Positions 13,304-22,985 of a stretch of 64,000 nucleotides of DNA are shown here, one piece after another. Location of the stretch: NCBI RefSeq assembly GCF_012396315.1, contig NZ_JAAXPF010000001.1, positions 344,115 to 408,114 of the forward strand, written 5' to 3'. The notes under the pieces were generated by a model. That model did no database searches and was not told the origin of the DNA. It was given only the letters and a program-made list of their open reading frames with translations. The translations under genes and the position numbers were made by a program. The number at the start of each line of letters is the position of its first letter. Position 1 is the first letter of the stretch. The stretch comes from Corynebacterium mucifaciens (lineage in GTDB: Bacteria; Actinomycetota; Actinomycetes; Mycobacteriales; Mycobacteriaceae).

Positions 13304-14588
13304 CCCCTGGAATACCCTCGCAGCGCTGGCTGCGGGGTATTTTCTTGTCCTGATCGACCAGGGCTTCATGCCCGTGATCACGCCGCTGTTGCCTTTCGAC
13401 GTCGGCTCCGCAGTGTGGCTGACCAGTATCTACCTGCTGTGCACGGTGGCTCCGATGCCGGCTACCGGCAAGCTTGGCGACGCCTTCGGTCAACGCCGCG
13501 TCTTCCTCATCGGTTTGGCCATCTATGTGGTTGCCCTCGTGTTGGCTGGTGCCTCCTGGTCGTTCGGCTCGCTCGTGGTTGCCCGCGGGCTGCAGGGTCT
13601 CGGCGCCGCGGTATTCTTGCCGCAGGCGTTTGGGCTGATTCCGCGCGTGTTCGCGGAGGACAAACAGGGTCGCGCGTTCGCCGCTTGGGGTGTGATCGGC
13701 TCTGTGGCATCCCTGATCGGGCCCGTGGTTGGCGGGGCAGTGGCAGAAACCGCTGGCTGGCGCGCAGCGTTTTTCGCCCAAGCTGGGCTCGGCGCGGTCG
13801 CGCTCGTCGCCGGTTTGGTCGCGCTGCCGCGGCTGCCCCGCAGCGGCGAACGAGTGACCCTGCTGCCCGTCCTGCTCTCCTTCGGCGGGCTTGGTCTGCT
13901 GGTCTACGGCATCCAGTTCGGGCAGTGGCCCTCCATGATCTTCGGCGTGTTGCTGATCGGGGCGCTGGTGCTCTCCGCCCGCAGGGGCACCGACGACGGG
14001 TTCCTACCCGTGGAGCTGATGCTCGACCGCTCCTTCGCACTCGGCGCCCTGGGGGTTGCAGCAATGGGCTTCACCGTGGCGTCGATGTTCATCCCGCTGA
14101 TGTACTGGCTGCAAACCGTCGCCGGCGCCTCGCCCACCGCCTCAGGCGCGATCACCGCGCCCATGTCCGTGCTCGCGCTCGTGCTCACCCCGGTTGCCGG
14201 GTACCTGACCGACAGGCGCGACCCGGGCAAGCTCTGCGCCGCGGGCTTTACCGTCTCCGCTGCCGGGCTCGCGCTCGCCATCGCGTTGATCCACACCGGG
14301 GCGGGCGTGTGGTGGTTTACCGCCGTGACCTCGCTGCTGGGCATCGGCGGCGCGTTCGTGTGGGCGCCCAACGCTGCGGTGACGATGCGCGGCATCCCCG
14401 AGCACGAAACCGGTGCGGCCTCCGGGCTGTACAACACCGCCCGCCAGGTCGGCTCGGTGCTCGGAGTGGCCTTGGTGGGTATGGTGCTCGCCTCAGGGAC
14501 CATCGAGTCCACTGCCGGTTGGGCGATCGCGCTGCCCTTGGCTGCGATGCTGATCGGAGCGGCGTCGTCGCTTCGTCTTCGGGGGTAG
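13278..14588 (+). CDS. MFS transporter, drug:H+ antiporter type
   Basis: 436 residues with about 12 hydrophobic segments. Typical MFS signatures: [16 protein letters not shown] (motif A, about 53-68) and [13 protein letters not shown] and [10 protein letters not shown] (motif C-like). Sequences like this are proton-driven exporters of drugs or metabolites. The GTG start at 13278 overlaps the gatA end by 26 bases; a later start would cut the first helix. The stop TAG is part of the pfkA -10 hexamer. The substrate cannot be deduced. Confidence 0.85.
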
Positions 14589-14591
14589 CCT
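14586..14591 (+). promoter_or_regulatory. -10 hexamer of pfkA, overlapping the MFS stop codon
   Basis: TAGCCT ends 7 bases before the pfkA ATG. Its first three bases are the TAG stop of the upstream gene. Confidence 0.5.
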
Positions 14592-14598
14592 GGCAGGT

Positions 14599-15630
14599 AT
14601 GCGACTTGCCACCTTGACCTCCGGCGGCGACTGCCCCGGCCTCAACGCCGTCATCCGCGGCATCGTCCGCACCGCGAACAACGAGTACGGCTCCACAGTT
14701 GTCGGGTACCGCGACGGCTGGGTGGGGTTGATGGAGGACAGGCGCGTCGATCTCTACGACGACGCCTACATGGACTCCCTTCTGCTGCGCGGCGGCACCG
14801 TGCTGGGCACCGGCCGCCTGCACCCAGACAAGTTCAAAGCTGGCATCGACACTATCAAGGCCAACCTCGCGGACGCGGAGGTCGATGCCCTCATCGCGAT
14901 CGGCGGCGAGGGCACCCTCAAAGGCGTGAAGTGGCTCTCCGACAACGGGATACCCGTGGTGGGCGTGCCCAAGACCATCGATAACGACGTTGCCGCCACC
15001 GACTACACCTTCGGCTTCGACACCGCGGTATCCGTGGCTACCGACGCCATCGACCGCCTACACACCACGGCGGAATCCCACAACCGCATCCTCATCGTGG
15101 AAGTGATGGGTCGCCATGTGGGGTGGATCGCGCTGCACGCGGGCATGGCCGGCGGCGCGCACTACACCGTGATCCCCGAAGAACCCTTCGACATCGCCGA
15201 TATCTGCAAAGCGATGGAGCGCCGTTTCCAGATGGGGGAGAAGTACGGCATCATCGTCGTCGCAGAAGGCGCGGTGCCAAAAGAGGGCACGATGGACGCG
15301 GGCCTGGGCGAAAAAGACGAGTTCGGCCACACAACGTTCAACGGCATGGGACAGATCATCGGCGACGAGGTGAAGAAGCGCCTAGGCTACGACGTGCGCA
15401 CCACCGTACTCGGCCACACTCAGCGCGGCGGCACGCCCACCGCTTATGACCGGGTCTTGGCCACCCGCTATGGCGTCCACGCCGCCCGAGCCGCCCACAG
15501 CGGCAATTTCGGCAGCTGCGTGGCGCTGCATGGCGAGGACATCGAGCTGGTTGCGCTGGAAGACGCTGTGGCCGAACTCAAGACTGTTCCCGAGCACCGG
15601 TACGTCACCGCGAAGGCAATGTTCACCTAG
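14599..15630 (+). CDS. pfkA: 6-phosphofructokinase
   Basis: 343 residues, normal for actinobacterial [18 protein letters not shown] opens the protein; the phosphoryl-donor site is GGEGT at 102-106, the catalytic PKTIDND at 124-130 and MGRHVGW later. Residue 105 is glycine, as in ATP-dependent enzymes, while residue 125 is lysine, as in pyrophosphate-dependent ones; this mixed pair is known from actinomycete group III PFKs, which mostly use ATP. The enzyme makes fructose-1,6-bisphosphate in glycolysis. Probably leaderless. Its 3' end overlaps the convergent PrsW gene by 4 bases. Confidence 0.95.
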   Translation: MRLATLTSGGDCPGLNAVIRGIVRTANNEYGSTVVGYRDGWVGLMEDRRVDLYDDAYMDSLLLRGGTVLGTGRLHPDKFKAGIDTIKANLADAEVDALIAIGGEGTLKGVKWLSDNGIPVVGVPKTIDNDVAATDYTFGFDTAVSVATDAIDRLHTTAESHNRILIVEVMGRHVGWIALHAGMAGGAHYTVIPEEPFDIADICKAMERRFQMGEKYGIIVVAEGAVPKEGTMDAGLGEKDEFGHTTFNGMGQIIGDEVKKRLGYDVRTTVLGHTQRGGTPTAYDRVLATRYGVHAARAAHSGNFGSCVALHGEDIELVALEDAVAELKTVPEHRYVTAKAMFT

Positions 15631-16475
15631 GCGTCTTCGTTCCCAGCAGAACCTGCCAGTGGCCGACGGCCAATTTTGCGGCTGCGCACGTAGAACCAGA
15701 TACCACCTGCGAACACAAAGATCGATGTGGCGAAGAAACCAATAATCGGCGCGACGTCGCCCGGCAGCTCAGTCCCGGTGTTGAACACCGCGTGGGCTGC
15801 GTACCCGAACAGGTACCACCCAACCAGCTGACCGACGCGCCAGCGCATGGGCTTGTCGGTGCGGCACAGGAAATTGCCCAGACCCCAGGCGGTTAGTCCC
15901 GTGTAGAAGGCGTGCGCCCACGGGGCGGGAAGGCAGCGGATGCCGGCAGCTACCAGTGAGCCGTCGAGGTCGGAATTGAGGTTTTCCAGCGCTCCCTTCA
16001 AGATGTACGTCGCGTTCTCGACCGCGGAGAATCCGAATCCCACAGCAATCGCGACAGTAACGGCCTCGACAGGACGCTGGATGCGCATCACCATGGTGCA
16101 CAACACAAACACGGCGGTGAACTTCAGTAGCTCCTCCGCGGTAGGGGAGATGAGGCCGAACTGCAGGTTGCTCAACCCAAGCCGGCCCTGCAGCGACACC
16201 GCGGCGTCGTTTGCGTTGACGGCTGGTGCATACAGCGCGGCGCCACAGAAAAACGCTGCGGCCACCCATCCCGGCATGGCATGAGCCATCTGTCCCGGAT
16301 GGTTGCGCAGCGCAAGCCAGGCGATGAGCAGCCAGAGGCCTGCGTGCACAACGCTCACACCTGCGGTAGTGGAATTGAAGGGCAGGCCAGCGAGGTACGC
16401 TGCGGACCATGCCGCGCTCGTGAGAAAGAGAATGGCCGCGATTATTCGCAGCGTGAGAGCCGGTCGCTGTGTCAT
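15627..16475 (-). CDS. PrsW-family intramembrane metalloprotease
   Basis: 282 residues with about eight hydrophobic segments. PrsW signatures are present: AEELLKF (the EExxK motif, about 113-119), FSAVENATY (about 150) and HAFYTG (about 190). In Bacillus PrsW cleaves the anti-sigma factor RsiW; actinobacterial members have no proven substrate. The ATG overlaps the stop of the upstream gene (ATGA), which couples it to the anchored protein at 16472-17005. That partner is a candidate substrate or cofactor. Confidence 0.85.
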   Translation of the reverse strand: MTQRPALTLRIIAAILFLTSAAWSAAYLAGLPFNSTTAGVSVVHAGLWLLIAWLALRNHPGQMAHAMPGWVAAAFFCGAALYAPAVNANDAAVSLQGRLGLSNLQFGLISPTAEELLKFTAVFVLCTMVMRIQRPVEAVTVAIAVGFGFSAVENATYILKGALENLNSDLDGSLVAAGIRCLPAPWAHAFYTGLTAWGLGNFLCRTDKPMRWRVGQLVGWYLFGYAAHAVFNTGTELPGDVAPIIGFFATSIFVFAGGIWFYVRSRKIGRRPLAGSAGNEDA

Positions 16476-17005
16476 TTGGCACCCACTTCCATCTCTTCCG
16501 GAGCTGCGTCGACTACGCGGTCAGCCAGTTCATCCGCGTCAGGGCCGCCGATGGTGAAGTACCGGGTAGAAGCGTCGTCGAGCACGGATACAGCAACGAA
16601 GGCGCCGTCTCCTGAGGCGCCGTTGCGTTTCACCCGCACGCCGTCGCGCGGTTGCTCGATGCCGTCCAGATCAACCGAGCGGTCCAAGACCGCGGCGCGG
16701 TAGACGCGGGCAAGTGCCCTATCTTCGTCGTCAGGAGTGGACTCGGAGCGGGCCATGATGCGGGTCCCGCCGCAGTCCCAGATTCTCGAGCTCTGCGCGA
16801 ACCCCGACGGGTTGTTGCACACGAGCGGGCCATCCCCGTCCGCGACGGAAACACTGCCCATTTCGACCGGATTTTCAGGAGCGGCCGATTCTTCCGACGA
16901 CGCGGGCTGACTGAGTATGCGCGGAGCCACGAGCAGCGCGGCCACAAGGACACAAAGGATTGTCCCGAGCACCACTGGCGCCCGGGAGACGGTGGAATTT
17001 CTCAT
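16472..17005 (-). CDS. Membrane-anchored extracytoplasmic protein coupled to PrsW
   Basis: 177 residues. A single hydrophobic helix lies at about 11-31 after a short basic N-terminus, then an Ser/Glu/Pro-rich linker, then a soluble domain of about 120 residues with two cysteines (VCNNPSG and WDCGG) that could pair outside the cell. No family recognised. The start at 17005 gives the anchor; longer in-frame versions run through the divergent mug gene. It is translationally coupled to the PrsW protease by ATGA. Confidence 0.75.
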   Translation of the reverse strand: MRNSTVSRAPVVLGTILCVLVAALLVAPRILSQPASSEESAAPENPVEMGSVSVADGDGPLVCNNPSGFAQSSRIWDCGGTRIMARSESTPDDEDRALARVYRAAVLDRSVDLDGIEQPRDGVRVKRNGASGDGAFVAVSVLDDASTRYFTIGGPDADELADRVVDAAPEEMEVGAK

Positions 17006-17065
17006 AACGGCGCATACGGTACAACGGGTCTGGCGACGCTGCAGGGGACGGATACAGTCGGATGT

Positions 17066-17584
17066 ATGCACGACCGTATTCCCGATCCTTGCCGGCTCCT
17101 CATCGTCGGCATCAACCCAGGCCGCCTCACCGAGGAGGTGGACGCGCCCTTCGCTTACCCAGGCAACCGCTTTTGGCCCGCGCTTGAGGCCGCGGGGATA
17201 ACCCCGTATCGAGTGCACGCTCACCAGGGTCTTTCCGACCAGGATGCCGCCATGCTCGCGGAGCTCGGCATCGGGTTTACCAACCTGGTGAACCGGATGA
17301 CGCCGCGCGCGTCCGAGCTCACCCGCGAAGAAATGGTGCAAGGAGGGCAGGTTGTGCGGGACGTCGTCGCTAAGCACAAGCCCAAGGCCGTGATGTTCGC
17401 AGGTATCGGCGCGTACCGCGATGCTTACCGACGACCAAAGGCTACCCGCGGCCTCCAGCCCGAGACCCTTGCCGGGGTGCCGGTGTGGGTGGTGGGTAAC
17501 CCGAGCGGTCTCAACGCGCACGAGTCAGTGGCATCCCTGGCGGAAAGCTACCGCGAGGTGTGGGAGGCGACCGCGCCGCTTTGA
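17066..17584 (+). CDS. mug: G/U mismatch-specific DNA glycosylase (Mug/TDG family)
   Basis: 172 residues. The two active-site signatures are present: GINPG near residue 17 and NPSGLNAH toward the end. In Mug the first carries the catalytic asparagine and the second inserts into the DNA. The enzyme removes uracil or ethenocytosine opposite guanine as the first step of base excision repair. Start ATG at 17066 with TACAGT ending 7 bases before it (leaderless). It diverges from the anchored-protein gene with 60 bases between starts. Confidence 0.88.
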   Translation: MHDRIPDPCRLLIVGINPGRLTEEVDAPFAYPGNRFWPALEAAGITPYRVHAHQGLSDQDAAMLAELGIGFTNLVNRMTPRASELTREEMVQGGQVVRDVVAKHKPKAVMFAGIGAYRDAYRRPKATRGLQPETLAGVPVWVVGNPSGLNAHESVASLAESYREVWEATAPL

Positions 17585-17710
17585 GGGCCGATGGCGCGAT
17601 CGCCGTGCGCCGTTCCCGGGCGCCGACACGCTACCGGCAGGGCGATGATCACCTAGGTTTACAGCTGGGGCGCTCTCATACCCCGTGGTTCACTATTTTC
17701 GGAGGCACCA

Positions 17711-18292
17711 TTGAATTTCTGCGACAACCCCACCTTGAACAATGAGTGGGTCACTCTCGAGCCGCTTGGCCTGCAGCACGCGGAAGCCCTCGCCGCCTGC
17801 GTCGGGGATCTGTCGAGTTTGTGGTACCAGGACCACATTCCGACACCGGGGGGAGTGCCCGAGTACATCGAGGCGTATCTCGCTGATCAGCGTCGCGGGG
17901 TGCGCGCGCCGTGGGCGATTGTCAGCCCGGAAGGATCGGCGATCGGCGTGACGACGTTCCTCCACCCGGATCCGACCAATCGCAACATCGAGATCGGATC
18001 GACCTGGATCGCCAAACACGCCCAGGGCGGAAAGTTCAACAAGGCGGCAAAGCTGCTCCTGCTTCAGCGCGCGTTCGAGGACCTCGGCTGCCTGCGCGTA
18101 GAGATCCGCACGCACTACATGAACCGCCAGTCGCGTGCGGCTATCGAAGGACTTGGCGCGAAACTCGATGGAGTGTTACGCCGCCACAAGATTCTCGCCA
18201 GCGGCCTCGTGCGCGACACATGCGTCTACTCCATCCTGGACATTGAATGGCCGGAGGTAAAGACCTCGCTCGAGGCCCGCCTGAACAGGTGA
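17711..18292 (+). CDS. GNAT-family N-acetyltransferase (RimJ/L type)
   Basis: 193 residues. The fold is typical of RimJ/RimL-like GNATs: VTLEPLGLQHAEAL at the start, IEIGSTWIAKHAQGGKFNKAAKLLLL as the acetyl-CoA strand-helix (described here in two parts), then NRQSRAAIEGLGAKLDGVL. The protein acetylates an amine on a protein, peptide or small molecule; the substrate is unknown. TTG start at 17711, chosen because GGAGG lies 6 bases upstream. It converges with nadC. Confidence 0.82.
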   Translation: MNFCDNPTLNNEWVTLEPLGLQHAEALAACVGDLSSLWYQDHIPTPGGVPEYIEAYLADQRRGVRAPWAIVSPEGSAIGVTTFLHPDPTNRNIEIGSTWIAKHAQGGKFNKAAKLLLLQRAFEDLGCLRVEIRTHYMNRQSRAAIEGLGAKLDGVLRRHKILASGLVRDTCVYSILDIEWPEVKTSLEARLNR

Positions 18293-18302
18293 TCCGCCGA
18301 GG

Positions 18303-19178
18303 TCAGGGCAACGCGTCGAGACCAATATCCAGGATGGTCACCGAGTGCGTGAGTGCGCCGACGGCGAGGAAGTCAACGCCCGTGTCCGCGTAAGCGCGGG
18401 CGCAATCAAGCGTCAAGCCCCCCGAGGATTCGAGCATCGTCGCTGGAGACAGGGCATCTCGCCGGGCGACGGCCACCCGCGTGTCTTCCACCTCAAAATT
18501 GTCCAGCATGACCAGATTCGGCTTCAATTCCAGGACCTCGGTGAGCTGATCTAGGTCATCCACTTCGACCTCAAGGGGGAGGTCTGGGAATGCCTTGGCC
18601 GTGCGTCGATATGCGTCGGCTGCGCTACCGACGCTCGCGACGTGGTTGTCCTTGATCAGTGCCGCGTCACCCAGACTCATGCGGTGGTTGACACCTCCGC
18701 CGCAACGCACGGCGTATTTCGCTAAATCGCGGTAGCCGGGCAGCGTTTTCCGGGAATCCCTCACCCGCGCCCGGGTACCGGAAATAACCTCCGTCCACGC
18801 AGAAGTCCCGGTCGCGATGCCGCTGGCGTAGGTGAGCAGATTCAATGCAGTCCGCTCCGCCGACAGAATGACGCGCGCCGGGCCGGACACAGTGGCAAGA
18901 CAGTCACCGGCCGTCACTCGATCGCCGTCGGCGGCGTGCACAGACACGTCGACGGCGGGGGAAATCTCGTGCATAGTCCATCCCACAACGTCGAGTCCCG
19001 CGACGGTCCCGTCCTGGCGGGGGACCACCTGCGCAGTAAGAACTGCGTCCATGTTGATTGTCGCCTCGGATGTGGCGTCGGGGCCATGAGCGAAGTCCTC
19101 CGCGAGACCGAGACGGATGAGTCGTAGTGTGGCCTCCTTATTCAGCGGGGAGTGGGTCGGCTGAGCAGGCGTTGTCAT
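18303..19178 (-). CDS. nadC: Nicotinate-nucleotide pyrophosphorylase (quinolinate phosphoribosyltransferase)
   Basis: 291 residues. Characteristic segments: AERTALNLLTYASGIAT, RDSRKTLPGYRDLAKYAV and GGGVNHRMSL, then the closing VDFLAVGALTHS. It joins quinolinate and PRPP to nicotinate mononucleotide in NAD synthesis. It lies 6 bases downstream of nadA and is certainly cotranscribed. The usual corynebacterial companions ndnR and nadS are not present next to it. Confidence 0.95.
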   Translation of the reverse strand: MTTPAQPTHSPLNKEATLRLIRLGLAEDFAHGPDATSEATINMDAVLTAQVVPRQDGTVAGLDVVGWTMHEISPAVDVSVHAADGDRVTAGDCLATVSGPARVILSAERTALNLLTYASGIATGTSAWTEVISGTRARVRDSRKTLPGYRDLAKYAVRCGGGVNHRMSLGDAALIKDNHVASVGSAADAYRRTAKAFPDLPLEVEVDDLDQLTEVLELKPNLVMLDNFEVEDTRVAVARRDALSPATMLESSGGLTLDCARAYADTGVDFLAVGALTHSVTILDIGLDALP

Positions 19179-19184
19179 CGGTGT

Positions 19185-20138
19185 CTACTCACCGCTTCCC
19201 GGTGTGCCGATGGCGATCATCCGCTCCAATGACTGGCGCGCCTTCGCCGCGACGTCCTCGGGCACGGTTATCTCGTCGCGGAGGTCCCGCAGGCTGCGAA
19301 CCAGCTTTTCTGGGGTGATCATCTTCATGTACCGGCAACTCGCCTGGGGGTTCACGGGCTGGAAATCCGCCAGCGGAGCCCGCTTTCGCAGCTGGTGCAG
19401 CATGCCCACCTCGGTGGCTACAAGCACAGTTCCTTCCGTGTCGCGGTCTGCTTGGTCGAGCATCCCGCCAGTGGAAAGCATGTGCACACGCTCCGGCTGG
19501 ATCACTCCTTCGCCAGCGAGGAAGATCGCGGAATTCGCGCAACCGCATTCTGGGTGGATGTACAGCGGCGCATCGGGGTGCGCCGCCGCTTGCTCCGCAA
19601 GCTCCTTGCCGTTGATTCCTGCGTGGACGTGGCATTCGCCCGCCCAGATACGGATGTTCTCGCGGCCGGTCAGGCGCTTCACGTGGGCGCCGAGGAACTG
19701 GTCGGGGCAAAAGAGGATCTCACGGTCCGGATCGATGGAATTCACCACCTCAACGGCGTTCGAGGAGGTGCAGCAGACGTCCGTCAGGGCCTTAACATCG
19801 GCGGTGGTATTAACATAACTGACGACGACCGCACCAGGGTGCTCGTCCTTCCATTCCTGAAGTTGCTCAGCGGTGATGGAGTCCGCCAGCGAGCATCCAG
19901 CATTTTGGTCCGGGATGAGCACCGTTTTGTCGGGGCTGAGGATCTTGGCGCTTTCCGCCATAAAGTGCACACCGCAGAACACAATCACGTCTGCGTCAGT
20001 GTCGGCGGCGATACGAGATAGCGCGAGTGAATCGCCGGTGAAGTCGGCGATGTCCTGGATCTCCGGAATCTGATAATTATGCGCCAGAATCACGGCGTTT
20101 CGTTCGCGCTTAAGTTCGCGCACTTCATCGGTCCACAT
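19185..20138 (-). CDS. nadA: Quinolinate synthase
   Basis: 317 residues. NadA signatures: ILAHNYQ-x-PE, the CGVHFMAE strand, and the three cysteines expected to hold the [4Fe-4S] cluster, at about 82, 169 and 268. It condenses iminoaspartate with dihydroxyacetone phosphate. TACATT lies 6 bases before the ATG, so the message is probably leaderless. The imperfect palindrome at 20176-20194 could serve as an operator. No aspartate oxidase (nadB) is seen in the window. Confidence 0.95.
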   Translation of the reverse strand: MWTDEVRELKRERNAVILAHNYQIPEIQDIADFTGDSLALSRIAADTDADVIVFCGVHFMAESAKILSPDKTVLIPDQNAGCSLADSITAEQLQEWKDEHPGAVVVSYVNTTADVKALTDVCCTSSNAVEVVNSIDPDREILFCPDQFLGAHVKRLTGRENIRIWAGECHVHAGINGKELAEQAAAHPDAPLYIHPECGCANSAIFLAGEGVIQPERVHMLSTGGMLDQADRDTEGTVLVATEVGMLHQLRKRAPLADFQPVNPQASCRYMKMITPEKLVRSLRDLRDEITVPEDVAAKARQSLERMIAIGTPGSGE

Positions 20139-20175
20139 ACGCCCAATGTAATCCGGGGCGTCCGCTGGATAGTCT

Positions 20176-20194
20176 GCTTTAGCCGATTAAATGC
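20176..20194 (-). promoter_or_regulatory. Possible operator of nadA-nadC
   Basis: Imperfect palindrome GCTTTA-6-TAAATGC, 38 bases upstream of nadA in an otherwise GC-rich region. NAD genes in corynebacteria are controlled by NdnR/NrtR, but I cannot confirm the motif. Confidence 0.3.
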
Positions 20195-20290
20195 ACGACC
20201 GGCTGGCCTGCTCCCGCCGGCGACTCATCGTGAGCATCAACGCCGTAGGCCGGGGCTACGTATTGTCATGCGGGCATTACAGTTCACAGT

Positions 20291-21277
20291 ATGGAATCAG
20301 AGCAGTTCGCACGAAACGCACATGCGGAAGAACGTTCAGCGTTCGTCGCCACGCTCGGCTTCCCGCTCCTCGTCATCGCGGGCGGCGCGATCGGATTCGC
20401 CGCGCCGGGAGTGGTGGAGCCTATTTCGGGCTGGACCACGTGGCTGCTCGGCCTCGTCATGTTTGGCATGGGGCTCACCCTGACAGGCAAGGACTTTGTT
20501 TTTATCGCCTCTACGCCACTGCCCGTCGTTATCGGCGTGATCGCGCAGTTTGTCATCATGCCGCTCGCCGCGGTCGCGCTGGCCTGGGTGCTACGTTTGC
20601 CTCCTGAGGTCGCTGCCGGCGTGATTCTCGTCGGCTGCGCGCCCGGCGGGACATCCTCGAATGTCGTCTCCTATCTCGCCCGCGGCGATGTGGCCCTGTC
20701 GGTGACGATGACATCGGTTTCCACGCTGCTCGCCCCGATTTTCACCCCGCTGCTCACACTTTGGCTGGCCGGTGAGCACATGGACGTCAGCGCAGGCCCA
20801 ATGACGTGGTCGATCGTGAAAATGGTCATTCTGCCCGTCGGCCTCGGCCTCCTCGTCCGTCTCGTCGCACCGCGTCTTGTGGCGGCCGTTGTGCCGGTGC
20901 TGCCGTGGATCTCGGTCATCGCGATCGCAATCATCGTTGCCATTGTCGTGGCCGGTAGCCGCGACAAACTCGCCCAGGCCGGCCCCGTCGTCTTACTCGT
21001 GGTCGTGCTCCACAACGCCATTGGTTACACATTGGGCTACGCCACTGGCAAGGCTACGGGCCAGACGGAACAGTCCTCGCGCACAATGGCCGTAGAGGTG
21101 GGCATGCAAAACTCCGGTCTGGCCGCCACGCTCGCCGCCAGCTACCTGAGCCCACTGGCCGCCCTTCCAGGCGCGGTGTTCTCCGTCTGGCACAACATCT
21201 CCGGTGCTGTCTTGGCGCTCATTTTCCGGGCACGCGATCGTCGATCGCAGGAGGCGCCAGAGCAGCTGGAACGGTAG
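20291..21277 (+). CDS. Bile acid:sodium symporter (BASS) family transporter
   Basis: 328 residues with 9-10 hydrophobic segments after a 20-residue acidic N-terminus. Family signatures: GLVMFGMGLTL, VGCAPGGTSSNVVSYLARGD (the sodium/substrate region, about 119-138), and VGMQNSGLAATLA (about 270). Bacterial BASS proteins carry organic anions such as pantoate or keto acids with sodium. Probably leaderless (TACAGT ends 7 bases before the ATG). Substrate not known. Confidence 0.85.
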   Translation: MESEQFARNAHAEERSAFVATLGFPLLVIAGGAIGFAAPGVVEPISGWTTWLLGLVMFGMGLTLTGKDFVFIASTPLPVVIGVIAQFVIMPLAAVALAWVLRLPPEVAAGVILVGCAPGGTSSNVVSYLARGDVALSVTMTSVSTLLAPIFTPLLTLWLAGEHMDVSAGPMTWSIVKMVILPVGLGLLVRLVAPRLVAAVVPVLPWISVIAIAIIVAIVVAGSRDKLAQAGPVVLLVVVLHNAIGYTLGYATGKATGQTEQSSRTMAVEVGMQNSGLAATLAASYLSPLAALPGAVFSVWHNISGAVLALIFRARDRRSQEAPEQLER

Positions 21278-21312
21278 CTAGAGCTATGCGCCAAGCGCGG
21301 GACTGATGGCAC

Positions 21313-21318
21313 TACACT
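21313..21318 (+). promoter_or_regulatory. -10 hexamer of gatB (leaderless type)
   Basis: TACACT ends 8 bases before the gatB ATG, the same hexamer and spacing as mnmA. Confidence 0.6.
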
Positions 21319-21326
21319 TAGCAACC

Positions 21327-22829
21327 ATGACTGCCTACGACCTGATGGATTACGACGAGGTACTGGAAAAGTACGACCCCGTGATGGGCCTCGAGGTGCA
21401 CGTCGAGCTGGCCACCGAGACAAAGATGTTTTCCACCTCCTCCGCCCACTTCGGCGCGGAGCCGAACACGAACATCGACCCGGTCTCGCTGGGGCTCCCG
21501 GGCGCGCTGCCCGTGGTTAACGCCAAAGGTGTGGAGTGGGCCATCAAAATTGGCTTGGCGCTCAACTGCAAGATCGCTGAATCCTCGCGCTTTGCCCGCA
21601 AGAATTACTTCTATCCGGACCAGCCGAAGAACTACCAGATCTCCCAGTACGACGAGCCGATCGCCTACGACGGCTACCTCGATGTCGTGCTCGAGGACGG
21701 CACCGAGTGGCGCGTGGAGATCGAGCGCGCGCACATGGAGGAGGACACCGGCAAGCTGACCCACCTGGGCTCCGCTTCCGGCCGCATCACCGGAGCGACC
21801 GCGTCGCTGGTTGACTGCAACCGCGCCGGCATCCCGTTGATCGAGATCGTGACCAAGCCGATCACCGGCGCCGGCGAGCGCGCACCCGAGGTGGCCAAGG
21901 CCTACGTGGGCGCACTGCGCGAGCTGGTCAAGGCCCTCGGCGTCTCCGACGCGCGCATGGACCAGGGCAGCATGCGCTGCGACGCGAACGTGTCCCTGCG
22001 CCCGATCGGCCAGGAGGCATTCGGCACCCGTACCGAGACGAAGAACATCAACTCGCTGAAGTCCGTTGAGCAGGCCGTGCGCTTCGAGATGCAGCGCCAG
22101 GCCGCAGCGCTGGAAAACGGCGAGGAGATCGTGCAGGAGACCCGCCACTACCAGGAGAAGGACGGCACCACCTCGAAGGGCCGCCCGAAGGAAGAGGCCT
22201 CCGATTACCGCTACTTCAACGACCCGGACCTGCCGCCGGTCATTGCCGCGCCGGAGTGGGTCGAGGAGATCCGGCAAACGCTGCCGGAGCTGCCGTGGGT
22301 GCGCCGCGCCCGCATTCAAAAGGAGTGGCAGCTGCCGGAAAAGGAGTTCCGCGACCTGGTCAACGCCGGCGCGCTGGACCTCATCGTGGACACCGTCGAG
22401 GCCGGCGCCACGCCCGACGAGGCCCGCGCGTGGTGGGTCTCTTACATCAACGGCAAGGCCAACGAAGCTGGCACTGACCTGGACGCGCTTGGGGTGACTC
22501 CCGCAGACGTTGCTCGCGTGGTGGAGCTGGTCAAGGACGGCAAGCTGACCACCAAGCTGGGCCGCCAGGCTATCGACGGCGTGATCGCCGGCGAGGGCAC
22601 CGTCGACGAGGTCGTTGCAGCCCGCGGCCTCGAGGTCGTGCGCGACGACGGCGCGATTGAGAAGGCCGTCGACGAAGCGCTGGCCGCGAACCCGGACATC
22701 GTGGAAAAGTACCGCGCCGGCAACACAAAGGTCACCGGGGCGATCGTTGGTGCCGTGATGAAGGCAACGCAGGGGAAGGCGGATCCGGGCCAGGTCAACC
22801 AGCTCATCGCGAAGAAGCTCGCAGAGTAG
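21327..22829 (+). CDS. gatB: Asp/Glu-tRNA(Asn/Gln) amidotransferase subunit B
   Basis: 500 residues. [32 protein letters not shown] and MRCDANVS are all GatB signatures; a YqeY-like tail forms the last 150 residues. GatB phosphorylates and amidates the misacylated Glu-tRNA(Gln). The ATG at 21327 begins [13 protein letters not shown] and fits the leaderless promoter; an upstream in-frame ATG at 21306 lies before the -10. It works with gatC-gatA and gltX of this window. Confidence 0.96.
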   Translation: MTAYDLMDYDEVLEKYDPVMGLEVHVELATETKMFSTSSAHFGAEPNTNIDPVSLGLPGALPVVNAKGVEWAIKIGLALNCKIAESSRFARKNYFYPDQPKNYQISQYDEPIAYDGYLDVVLEDGTEWRVEIERAHMEEDTGKLTHLGSASGRITGATASLVDCNRAGIPLIEIVTKPITGAGERAPEVAKAYVGALRELVKALGVSDARMDQGSMRCDANVSLRPIGQEAFGTRTETKNINSLKSVEQAVRFEMQRQAAALENGEEIVQETRHYQEKDGTTSKGRPKEEASDYRYFNDPDLPPVIAAPEWVEEIRQTLPELPWVRRARIQKEWQLPEKEFRDLVNAGALDLIVDTVEAGATPDEARAWWVSYINGKANEAGTDLDALGVTPADVARVVELVKDGKLTTKLGRQAIDGVIAGEGTVDEVVAARGLEVVRDDGAIEKAVDEALAANPDIVEKYRAGNTKVTGAIVGAVMKATQGKADPGQVNQLIAKKLAE

Positions 22830-22930
22830 GTGCTGCTCCGCGCCGATGGCGCCCGCCGGTGCCCGGTCGTGTGGCTGAAACGGCGAGTTACGTGCCCAGC
22901 GTGCAAGGCAGAACCCCCAATGCGCGAAAA

Positions 22931-22961
22931 CGCCCCGGCCAAATTTGGGTTGGCTGGGGCG
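22931..22961 (-). terminator. Rho-independent terminator of the YkvI-type gene
   Basis: A 12-bp stem (CGCCCCGGCCAA paired with TTGGCTGGGGCG, one wobble) is followed on the minus strand by TTTT. It may also stop gatB transcripts arriving from the other side. Confidence 0.7.
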
Positions 22962-22985
22962 GAGCAGACGTCGTAAAGCGAATGC

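Noticed and set aside
16652..17065. In-frame upstream extension of mug
   Set aside because: It lies antisense to the anchored-protein gene and upstream of the -10 hexamer; the conserved protein begins at 17066.
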